NCBI GenBank assembly: GCA_019242435.1
Contig: JAFAVN010000446.1
Location: 1 to 5,189, forward strand
DNA: 5,189 bases
DNA from: Verrucomicrobiota bacterium
GTDB lineage: Bacteria; Verrucomicrobiota; Verrucomicrobiia; Chthoniobacterales; JAFAMB01
Reading direction: 5' to 3'
In this document: in pieces, positions 1 to 5,125 of the stretch
How positions within the stretch are numbered: position 1 is the stretch's first letter
Layout of the letters: each line of letters opens with the position of its first letter
Translations under genes and position numbers: made by a program
The notes under the pieces: model-generated
Seen by the model: the letters and a program-made list of their open reading frames with translations, nothing else
Database searches by the model: none
What the model was told of the DNA's origin: nothing

Positions 1-28
1 ATATTGTGAAGTCATGGCGTGTGTGCGC

Positions 29-1327
29 TTACATCCCCTTTCCGGTGAGCAGTGGGGGCGCTGCTGGTCGGGTAAACCGGCGCCATACGATAATTGCACC
101 GGTGGTTGCCACAGATCCGTATTCTAACAGCGTAACCCAACCAGGAAGCAGCCAGGGATATCCAAGCGAACGTAAATACCAAACGACGTAGGTGGGCATG
201 ATGGCAACCGTCCAGACCATGATGGGAAGCGTCGGGAGCGACCGAAGAAACGGTAGCACCCATAGAAGGTACCAGGGATATATGACCGGTGCGCACAAAA
301 GCGATCCCGCCATGGGCCAGGCGAATGCGTCCGGAGACAAGCCTGGCGATCTGCTTCTCAACCGGATTGCGATTAGAAAACCGACGAACACTGACAGTGC
401 AGTTAAAAGCTGCGGAGCCGCCACTTTCTCGAGTATTGCAAACACCGGATCATTAAAGCGGAAACTCTGCACATAGGTACCGAGCGAGCCAATGGGAATC
501 CATTCGCGCCTCAGAAACGGAAGATAGAGGAGTCCGAATACGATTATGGCCAGGATGCCGTCGCGTATTCGGACCCGTTTCCAAAAAAGCGGAAGCAATA
601 CGATAGGTAGCAATTTCACTGAAACGGCCAGTCCAAATGCTACGGCTCCGACCGCACGCCACTGACGTCCCAGGGCGGCGAAAGACACCAACAGCAGCAG
701 AGCGCCAACAATATCGATGTGACCGCTGCCGGCTACTTCCGTTGCCAACAGTGGATTCCAGCTATAAGCCAATACCCAGTGCATTCCTTGCTGACTGCGA
801 CGTAAGATATCCAGTAAAAGGAGAACGATCGCCAAATCACAAACTACAAACGCTACCTTCAGAGTAAACGTGGACTCGTAAATCGCGGTTACGGCGCGAA
901 AGAAAAGCTCGGCCCCTGCGGGATATGGACTCGGGACATCCGGATGGTTGAGCGAGCGAGTCTCTGAGGTGTGCAAGCCGCTGAATGCAGGATCGCCAGG
1001 AACAACTAGGTAAGGATCAAAACCGAGTCGCTGGACACGGCCATCCCAAACATACCGATGAATGTCGTCATCTGGGCCCGGCGGCATTCCCAGGAATTGA
1101 AGGTGCCAAAGACCAGAGAACACCAACCCGATAATAATAACGTGGCGGGGGAATCTTGGCGTGGAGAAGAACTCACGAATCGCGAGCAGGTAGGCAACGC
1201 CTGCAACGGCCAGAGAAAAGACAAAGGAGGGATCGCCTCGCGTATTAAAACTATGCGAACAGATGAAAAGCGATCCGAGCAGAATCACGCCGAGTCCGTG
1301 AACCTTGTGTGATGGAGTGAGCCTCAT
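29..1327 (-). CDS. Multi-span GT-C-type glycosyltransferase (GT87/MptB-like, probably polyprenyl-phosphate-sugar dependent)
   Basis: 432 residues, strongly hydrophobic, with about ten or more predicted membrane spans. The sequence shows GT-C features: an acidic cluster in the first large loop (GPDDDIHRYVWDGRVQ, residues 84-99; D86-D88 are candidate catalytic or metal-binding residues), a HPDVPSPYPAG loop (128-138), NPLLATEVAGSGHIDIV (191-207), SVKLLPIVLLPLFW (236-249) and PVIYPWYLLWVLPFL (347-361). The same pattern recurs in DUF2029/GT87 and MptB-type mannosyltransferases, which take sugar from a polyprenyl-phosphate donor and act on the outer face of the cytoplasmic membrane. The start ATG overlaps the stop of the DUF2064 gene (ATGA, 1324-1327), which suggests translational coupling. 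It is the last visible gene of the operon; only 28 bases follow its TAA. Sugar and acceptor cannot be read from the sequence. The GT-C class is fairly certain, the exact CAZy family less so. Confidence 0.85.
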   Translation of the reverse strand: MRLTPSHKVHGLGVILLGSLFICSHSFNTRGDPSFVFSLAVAGVAYLLAIREFFSTPRFPRHVIIIGLVFSGLWHLQFLGMPPGPDDDIHRYVWDGRVQRLGFDPYLVVPGDPAFSGLHTSETRSLNHPDVPSPYPAGAELFFRAVTAIYESTFTLKVAFVVCDLAIVLLLLDILRRSQQGMHWVLAYSWNPLLATEVAGSGHIDIVGALLLLVSFAALGRQWRAVGAVAFGLAVSVKLLPIVLLPLFWKRVRIRDGILAIIVFGLLYLPFLRREWIPIGSLGTYVQSFRFNDPVFAILEKVAAPQLLTALSVFVGFLIAIRLRSRSPGLSPDAFAWPMAGSLLCAPVIYPWYLLWVLPFLRSLPTLPIMVWTVAIMPTYVVWYLRSLGYPWLLPGWVTLLEYGSVATTGAIIVWRRFTRPAAPPLLTGKGM

Positions 1328-2055
1328 CGGTTTCCCGTGCCCGCCCCCAACCGGGCCAGTACATCTTCCCGCTCCTTGAGCCAGGTCGCGGTTCGCGGCG
1401 CCAAGGCCGGAGCGCGCCCCAAGTCCAGAGCGAGGCGAATCAGGTCGTCAGTTACATCAATGTCATAAAAAGGATCGGCGAATCCTACCGACAGCTCTAG
1501 AACGCGCGTGCGTGATAGGAGTCTCTCCAAGGCGCTGCCGGTGCCCATTCCGTCGCCCATGAAAAGTGTAGGATGTGAGGCCTTCGCTCCAACCAGATAA
1601 TATCCTCCATCTGAGGTTGGCCCGATAACCACATCGTGTGCCACCAGAGTTTCGAAGGCTGCCTCAATAACCGAACGGGGCAGATGCGGGCTGTCGCTGT
1701 TAAAGGCAATAATGCGGCGTCCAGAGCCCTCCCCGAATTGTGCAAATACTGACGTAAGGCCGGCTGCCAGGCCTTTACCCCGCTGTGCAACTACTCGCAC
1801 TCCATGGCCGGCCACACCAGCTAATTCGTCCACATCGGAATCCGGGCACATGATGGCAATCTCTACGCCAACTAATGAGCCTGCCAGTGCGAGCGTGTCG
1901 CCCAGAAGACAGCCATAGAACCCAGCGGCTGCCTGAAGAGAGAGCCCGGGAATCAAGCGGGTCTTCACCGCACCCGGTCTAGGTGCTTTCGCCATGATTA
2001 CCAGCACGCGGTCGCTGTTCAGCCCAGGCACCCCGGATTCGCTGGGGGATTTCAT
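1324..2055 (-). CDS. TIGR04282/DUF2064 family GT-A-fold transferase
   Basis: 243 residues, the usual length for the family and soluble. Seen motifs are AKAPRPGAVKTRL (22-34, the nucleotide-binding loop after the first strand), FNSDSPHLP (118-126, the metal-binding DSP segment), GPTSDGGYYLVG (145-156), and an acidic DIDVTDDL stretch (198-205). These match the family that databases call 'arsenosugar biosynthesis glycosyltransferase' or 'rSAM/selenodomain-associated transferase 1'. Its fold resembles MobA-like nucleotidyltransferases. The arsenosugar label should not be carried over, because no radical-SAM partner gene is visible. The usual 'W-S-T' segment after the GGYYL motif appears as GDGMGTGSALERLL (167-180), a possible variation. 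The gene lies 6 nt after the GT2 stop and overlaps the GT-C start, so it probably serves the same glycan pathway, perhaps by supplying or transferring an activated sugar; this is inference. The roughly 15 residues before VLVIMAK may be a long N-terminus or a start called too early. Confidence 0.88.
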   Translation of the reverse strand: MKSPSESGVPGLNSDRVLVIMAKAPRPGAVKTRLIPGLSLQAAAGFYGCLLGDTLALAGSLVGVEIAIMCPDSDVDELAGVAGHGVRVVAQRGKGLAAGLTSVFAQFGEGSGRRIIAFNSDSPHLPRSVIEAAFETLVAHDVVIGPTSDGGYYLVGAKASHPTLFMGDGMGTGSALERLLSRTRVLELSVGFADPFYDIDVTDDLIRLALDLGRAPALAPRTATWLKEREDVLARLGAGTGNR

Positions 2056-2061
2056 AGGTTA

Positions 2062-2778
2062 TCAAGACGCCACTACCCTAGCCGGAGGATTCCCTTTTCG
2101 GCGTTGAAAATAATATCGCACCGTTAGACTGAGAATGAACCAGGCAGCGCCGATTGTGCCCTTGACGGTACCGCCGATCTTTGATCTTCCAATACGCGGG
2201 TAGTATGTCACAGGTACTTCAACCACGCGAAATCCGTTCAGGGCGCCTTTTAGGATCATCTCAACCGCCCAACCATAGGTGGTTTCTTTAAGGGCCAATG
2301 CCCGAAGCAGATCAGCGCGTCCGGCGCGAAACGGGCCGAGATCCGTAATCTTTACTCCGTAGAGAAGCCGGATCAAGCCGGCCGCCAGGCGGTTTCCAAA
2401 AGCCTGATGCCATGGCAATGCCGCCGGAATCCGTTCCTGGCCAAGGCGAGAACCGAGCGTAATATCGGCATGTCCTTGGATGATTGGGGCGAGAAGAATA
2501 GGCAGCTCAGAGGGGCGGTCACTGTAGTCGCCATCGAGGAACACGACTATGTCGGGAAAATTGGCAGCGGCCAGGCCAGTAAGGCACGCCCGTCCATACC
2601 CGAGCCGTGGCTCCTGAATGACGCGGGCCCCCATGGTTGCGGCGATCTCAGGCGTGCCGTCATTCGAATTGCTGTCAACGATAATTACCTCCGTGATCAG
2701 ATCAGACGGAAGATCTGCCAGAACGCGGCCGATCGCCTGTGCTTCATTGTGGGTGGGAATAACGACCGAAATGCGCAT
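2062..2778 (-). CDS. Glycosyltransferase family 2, DPM1/polyprenyl-phosphate glycosyltransferase type
   Basis: 238 residues forming a complete GT-A domain. The N-terminus MRISVVIPTHNEA carries the nucleotide-binding strand; VDSNSNDGT (34-42) replaces the commoner 'DDGSTDGT'; LDGDYSDRPSEL (81-92) contains the DxD metal site (D82, D84); GSRLG (109-113), DLGPFRA (146-152), TYGWAVEMILKG (167-178) and RIGRSKIGGTVKGT (195-208) are typical of enzymes that transfer a hexose from a nucleotide sugar to dolichyl or polyprenyl phosphate on the cytoplasmic face. There is no multi-span C-terminal anchor; a single hydrophobic stretch (AAWFILSLTVRYYF, 211-224) may associate with the membrane. The start is 15 nt after the DoxX stop and the stop is 6 nt before the DUF2064 start. 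It probably makes the lipid-linked donor for the GT-C enzyme two genes downstream. Mannose or glucose are likely sugars from family knowledge, but neither is proven here. Confidence 0.9.
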   Translation of the reverse strand: MRISVVIPTHNEAQAIGRVLADLPSDLITEVIIVDSNSNDGTPEIAATMGARVIQEPRLGYGRACLTGLAAANFPDIVVFLDGDYSDRPSELPILLAPIIQGHADITLGSRLGQERIPAALPWHQAFGNRLAAGLIRLLYGVKITDLGPFRAGRADLLRALALKETTYGWAVEMILKGALNGFRVVEVPVTYYPRIGRSKIGGTVKGTIGAAWFILSLTVRYYFQRRKGNPPARVVAS

Positions 2779-2793
2779 GCAGACTAGCGTTCA

Positions 2794-3300
2794 TCACCAC
2801 CATAGCGAAGAAGGCCATCGCTGTGCGAGCCACGCGTCAATGCCCCATCTCCGACCTGCGCCTCCAAGCGCAAGCCCAAGGCAGGCGAGCACCGAAACCA
2901 GCAGCTCCCATATCCACGATGTGCCCAACTCCGAAATCCAAAGGCTGCCGAGAAACAGAAAAGCCACAAAGGCCGCCGGACGAGTAAGCAGACCGATGAC
3001 AAGGAGAATACCAAGAGAAATCTCGGTTATGGCTTGGAGTGGAGCTGCGATCGCAGTATGGCTTACAACCAGTCCCATGATGCCTTTCCAGACAGCCGGC
3101 GAATGACTAGCCTTAATGTAGTAGTTAATCACTCCTGCATATCCCGCAGGCGTGTAGGTGCCTTTTCCTAGATTTTCAAAAAAGACCCACAGAAACATCG
3201 CACCGATCGTCACGCGTATTATTGCCAGCCCGTTTGCTGCATCGAACAGGGCGGCCGATCTTGTCGGCCCGTTGTGCTCCGAACTCTCGAGATTTGTCAT
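2794..3300 (-). CDS. DoxX/DoxD-like small membrane protein
   Basis: 168 residues with four hydrophobic segments, at roughly residues 24-42, 72-90, 93-120 and 129-147, as in DoxX and the thiosulfate:quinone oxidoreductase small-subunit (DoxD) family. Characteristic parts are LAIIRVTIGAMFLWVFFENLGKG (25-47), the conserved E93 with GLLTRPAAFVA (103-113), and the end segment WIWELLVSVLACLGLALGGAGRRWGIDAWL (129-158), which closes most DoxX-type proteins. The family is linked to quinone-related redox or membrane functions in some organisms, but most members have no proven role, and no thiosulfate-oxidation partner (DoxA-like) is visible. The ATG at 3300 has only a weak GGGAA-like ribosome-binding site, and no better start lies upstream in frame. 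It is the first gene of the four-gene minus-strand operon, divergent from the methyltransferase gene. Whether it takes part in glycan assembly is unknown. Confidence 0.85.
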   Translation of the reverse strand: MTNLESSEHNGPTRSAALFDAANGLAIIRVTIGAMFLWVFFENLGKGTYTPAGYAGVINYYIKASHSPAVWKGIMGLVVSHTAIAAPLQAITEISLGILLVIGLLTRPAAFVAFLFLGSLWISELGTSWIWELLVSVLACLGLALGGAGRRWGIDAWLAQRWPSSLWW

Positions 3301-3420
3301 CGTAGGTTCCCGGCTTTTGAACTTTCGCGGCCTTTTTATCTTCTTCTGAACGACACCCGGTTGCGAGCATTTTGATTCACGGAACCAATTTCCACGCGTC
3401 TCGATTGATAGAGGAGCTTA

Positions 3421-3570
3421 GTGCACAGTTATGAGAAACTCCACGCTTTTGATGATAGGAAACTCCACGGTTTGATCGGCATCGCGGATTTTGGCGAAGC
3501 TTTTCGGTATTTCAGTTTGAGCGTTATTGGGAGCTTACAAAGATCGCCTAAACTTGGGGCATCGGAATAG
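3421..3570 (+). CDS. Possible small ORF, 49 residues, function unknown
   Basis: A GTG codon at 3421 follows a good Shine-Dalgarno-like GAGGAG (3411-3416) at a 4-nt spacing and opens 49 codons ending in TAG at 3568-3570. The predicted peptide begins MHSYEKLHAFDDRKLHGLIG and ends SPKLGASE. The DNA direct repeat in this region has a period of 24 bp, exactly eight codons, and appears in the peptide as EKLHAFDD followed by RKLHGLIG. No family is recognised, there is no signal peptide or membrane span, and the codon pattern is not strongly gene-like. It could equally be a chance frame over a DNA-level repeat, or a remnant of a mobile element. Confidence is low and rests mainly on the ribosome-binding site. 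Confidence 0.2.
   Translation: MHSYEKLHAFDDRKLHGLIGIADFGEAFRYFSLSVIGSLQRSPKLGASE
3435..3482. repeat. Two-copy direct repeat, 24-bp period
   Basis: GAAACTCCACGCTTTTGAT begins at 3435 and GAAACTCCACGGTTTGAT at 3459. The first 11 bases are identical; the copies then differ by one substitution and one base of length in the T run. Paired head-to-tail copies in a promoter region may be binding sites for a dimeric regulator. Alternatively they may be internal end repeats left by an IS21-like element, whose termini carry several short direct repeats; no transposase remains here. Which applies cannot be settled from the sequence. Confidence 0.6.
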
Positions 3571-3664
3571 GCGCTTTCTTAAGGCCAACGGATCGGTCTT
3601 TTCGCTACAAAAGGGGAACGGGTTCTTGCCCCGGCTCGCAGGCCGTTCCAAGCTCCGGTCAGTC

Positions 3665-3705
3665 AAAGTGATAACATGTTATTGTTATGTAATTATTTTC
3701 TTGAG
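3665..3705. promoter_or_regulatory. AT-rich patch with perfect 12-nt palindrome (operator/promoter candidate)
   Basis: ATAACATGTTAT at 3671-3682 is a perfect palindrome, followed by an AT-rich run (TTGTTATGTAATTATTTTC) in an otherwise GC-richer surrounding. It lies about 170 bp upstream of the methyltransferase start and about 370 bp upstream of the DoxX start, in the divergent spacer. The symmetry suits a homodimeric repressor site, and the AT-rich flank suits a promoter. No -35/-10 pair with good spacing could be assigned, so the role is inferred only from symmetry and base composition. Confidence 0.3.
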
Positions 3706-3742
3706 CGGAGACCAATCCATCGATAGGTTCTCGTTATGTGCA

Positions 3743-3800
3743 CCCCAAAGAGAGGGGATCACCGCCATCGACGCTGACAGACCCGCTCGATGGCATCCCC
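3743..3800 (+). promoter_or_regulatory. Candidate structured leader of the methyltransferase gene
   Basis: GGGGAT (3754-3759) pairs perfectly with ATCCCC (3795-3800), and GCCATCGA (3764-3771) with TCGATGGC (3787-3794). This gives a 14-bp helix with a 4-nt bulge (CACC, 3760-3763) and a 15-nt loop. CCCC at 3743-3746 could pair instead with GGGG at 3754-3757, giving a competing small hairpin. The element ends 51 nt before the ATG at 3852. It lacks a following T-run, so it is not a standard terminator. It matches no riboswitch class that I recognise. It may also act as DNA, as a protein-binding inverted repeat. Confidence 0.35.
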
Positions 3801-3851
3801 GACCAGTGATGAACCCAGACGTATGGATGGCGCATACCGAAGATCTAAGTC

Positions 3852-4301
3852 ATGAAGTCCCAACTCCCGCTGCCTCCTCCGATCCTGATGCTCGTGCTAT
3901 TGATTGTCGCCGGGCTTCTTCAGGTCATCTTTTCAGTGCCCCTACCTGTACATTTGCATCCGGCACTGGCGTGGATATTTCTAGTGACCGGCTTCCTGGT
4001 TTCTCTATCTGGTTTTATCACGTTCAAAGAAAATCGAACACCGGTAAAACCTGGCGCGGAACCGACGCGGTTGGTTATCGGCGGCCCTTATCGTTTTACG
4101 CGCAATCCGATGTATCTAGGGGTGCTCCTGTTTTCCATTGGTGTTCTCTTTGCCTTACCATCGCCCTGTTTTCTCATCCCTCCGATAATCTATTTCCTGA
4201 TAATTAATTTTTGGCAGATCCCGTTCGAGGAAACATTGCTCCGGGACAGATTTGGACAGAGCTATGAAGATTACTGCCAAAATGTGAGACGCTGGCTATG
4301 A
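3852..4301 (+). CDS. Isoprenylcysteine carboxyl methyltransferase/PEMT-like small membrane methyltransferase
   Basis: 149 residues with hydrophobic segments at about 9-29, 38-58 and a long one at 87-121 that probably forms a helical hairpin. The signature is C-terminal: GGPYRFTRNPMYLG (77-90, including the R-N-P-x-Y element), then PFEETLLRDRFGQSYEDYCQNVRRW (124-148) with the E126-E127 pair. In ICMT and phospholipid N-methyltransferase relatives these parts form the S-adenosylmethionine pocket. Bacterial members of this size are common, and their substrates are mostly unknown; lipids, isoprenoid-linked compounds or small molecules are possible, so no substrate is assigned. An in-frame stop just upstream (TAA, 3846-3848) excludes a longer start. 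The ribosome-binding site before the ATG is weak. It is transcribed alone, away from the glycosyltransferase operon, with a possible structured leader. The function of the family is known, but this member's role is not. Confidence 0.85.
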   Translation: MKSQLPLPPPILMLVLLIVAGLLQVIFSVPLPVHLHPALAWIFLVTGFLVSLSGFITFKENRTPVKPGAEPTRLVIGGPYRFTRNPMYLGVLLFSIGVLFALPSPCFLIPPIIYFLIINFWQIPFEETLLRDRFGQSYEDYCQNVRRWL

Positions 4302-4680
4302 AACCTGAACCGCGGATGAACACGAATGGGGTGAACCACGGATGAACGCGGAATGACACGGATTTGAAACAAACAACGGCGAAGTGACGCGAAGTAACTT
4401 GGGCTAATAATAGTTCACAGCAGGTACAACTGTGGCAGCGGTGAGGTTCTCCTGAAACAGTTTCAATCGCCAGGTCCTGACCGAGCGGGTGGGAACCGGC
4501 CCGAATATATTCGCGTCAATTCGCGGTTTGTTTTTCTGTTTTCAATCCGTGTCATTCCGCGTTCATCCATGGTTCCCCCTGATTCCTACTTCGTCAGCGC
4601 AGGGGGGGCAGATCCCATTCGGGTTGTTTGCCTGCATTAATCTGCGTGTTTATCCGCGGTCTACCCATTCGCGGTTGCTA
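4302..4680. repeat. Degenerate 'GAACCRCGGATGAAC' repeat island
   Basis: This non-coding spacer is built of related units on both strands. Plus-strand units begin at 4307 (GAACCGCGGATGAACACGAA) and 4333 (GAACCACGGATGAACGCGG), a period of 26. Minus-strand units lie at 4575 down to 4545, and at 4661 down to 4631 (GACCGCGGATAAACACGCAG), with a weaker unit at 4664-4677. This sequence type is widely scattered in intergenic DNA of several environmental phyla and often produces false ORFs reading 'RVHPWF' or 'INLRVYPR'. The stretch also has a run of seven G (4602-4608) and short palindromes, TGAAACAGTTTCA (4453-4465) and CGAATATATTCG (4502-4513). No protein gene is supported in it. Confidence 0.8.
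4329..4579. repeat. Long imperfect inverted repeat within the repeat island
   Basis: The arm at 4329-4363 is the reverse complement of 4545-4579 with only two mismatches in 35 positions, counted by eye. The symmetry continues inward: 4377-4393 matches the reverse complement of 4510-4526 at 15 of 17 positions, with a short insertion in the right arm between the two blocks. The apparent loop (about 4394-4509) holds two short perfect palindromes. In single-stranded DNA or RNA this would fold into a long hairpin. It lies between the methyltransferase stop and the zinc-ribbon gene, so it could shape transcript ends or be a relic of a small non-autonomous mobile repeat. Target-site duplications could not be identified with confidence. 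Confidence 0.75.
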
Positions 4681-4711
4681 TCTTGGGCAAAACGTGCCCA
4701 ATTTGAGAGGC

Positions 4712-4972
4712 ATGGCGCTTATTCGTTGCCCGGAATGTTCCGGGCAGGTCTCCGACCAGGCCGTGAAATGCCCGTACTGCGGGCATCCGCTTGAGAAGAC
4801 AAAAGCCGCTCCGGCAGACGATTGGCGGGAACGGTTTCGCATGATTCATTCCGAGAAAGGCCTGGTGGAGGCGATTCTCTATTTACGAACAATTGGGGTA
4901 AGTGAGTCTGAAATGCGGGCATTCCTCCAAGAAGAAGACGCAGCGGGCAGGATTCCTCACCTTCCCGAGTAA
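4712..4972 (+). CDS. Small zinc-ribbon protein, function unknown
   Basis: 86 residues. The N-terminus MALIRCPECSGQVSDQAVKC is a classic start for bacterial zinc-ribbon proteins, with two knuckles, C6-x2-C9 and C20-x2-C23, that should bind one zinc. A short linker (EKTKAAPADD) leads to a charged, mainly helical tail: WRERFRMIHSEKGLVEAILYLRTIG and then SESEMRAFLQEEDAAG. The 'EKGLVEAILYLR' helix recalls the helix of ribosomal L7/L12 C-terminal-like domains found in some zinc-ribbon proteins, but this likeness is weak. The frame is open upstream to 4628, but that extension is a translation of the repeat island, so ATG 4712 is preferred on family grounds. A GAGAGG lies only 1 nt before this ATG, too close for a normal ribosome-binding site; TTG 4703 and GTG 4694 are alternatives. 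It stands alone and converges on the partial permease gene. Confidence 0.75.
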   Translation: MALIRCPECSGQVSDQAVKCPYCGHPLEKTKAAPADDWRERFRMIHSEKGLVEAILYLRTIGVSESEMRAFLQEEDAAGRIPHLPE

Positions 4973-5019
4973 AGTCGGCCCGTCCACAGAGCACATTTGA
5001 TCAGAAGCGGCCAACAGGT

Positions 5020-5077
5020 TGCACAATTTTTTGCGATCCAACCGGCGCACTATTGACCTGCGCAATTTTGATTGCGC
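5020..5077. other. Convergent spacer with small hairpin and related direct copies
   Basis: GCGCAAT (5060-5066) and ATTGCGC (5071-5077) form a perfect 7-bp stem with a TTTG loop. A related sequence, TGCACAATTTTTTGCG (5020-5035), resembles TGCGCAATTTTGATTGCG (5059-5076). The hairpin lies between the converging zinc-ribbon and permease genes, where a two-way transcription terminator would be expected. Neither strand has a T-run after the stem, so a terminator role is only a possibility. Confidence 0.3.
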
Positions 5078-5125
5078 TCTGGGGGCAATGTAATCCGCCA
5101 TCCCCTCAACGACGGTGCTCCGCGC

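Larger units (their letters stand above)
3301..3851. other. Divergent intergenic spacer with several candidate control elements
   Basis: This 551-bp stretch separates the divergent DoxX-led operon and the methyltransferase gene. No full-size protein gene is supported. It holds a short direct repeat and possible small ORF (3421-3570), an inverted repeat GGAACGG/CCGTTCC (3615-3621 with 3643-3649), an AT-rich patch with a palindrome (about 3665-3705), and a hairpin (3754-3800). A 226-codon open frame starting at 3527 runs into the methyltransferase gene in a different frame and shows no family motif, so it is treated as spurious. No convincing -35/-10 pair was found for either direction, although both divergent genes need promoters here. 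Confidence 0.6.

Noticed and set aside
2407..3106. Plus-strand open frames (2407-2787 and 2618-3106) opposite the GT2 and DoxX genes
   Set aside because: They are antisense shadows of two genes with clear family motifs; their peptides have no recognisable features.
3176..3370. 64-codon minus-strand frame starting MLATGCRSEEDKK, which looks like a lipobox start
   Set aside because: There is no room for a signal peptide before the cysteine, an in-frame stop lies just upstream, and the frame runs over the N-terminus of the DoxX gene. The lipobox likeness is probably chance.
3615..3649. GGAACGG/CCGTTCC inverted repeat as a terminator
   Set aside because: The 7-bp stem has a 21-nt loop and no following T-run, and there is no gene just upstream on the plus strand for it to terminate.
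3527..4207. 226-codon plus-strand open frame overlapping the methyltransferase gene
   Set aside because: It overlaps a well-supported gene in another frame, shows no family motif or consistent membrane/soluble pattern, and includes the AT-rich regulatory patch.
4302..4680. CRISPR array
   Set aside because: The units are degenerate, present in both orientations and unevenly spaced, with no uniform spacers and no cas genes nearby.
4489..4794. 101-codon plus-strand open frame
   Set aside because: Most of its peptide is a translation of the repeat island, and the end overlaps the zinc-ribbon gene in a different frame.
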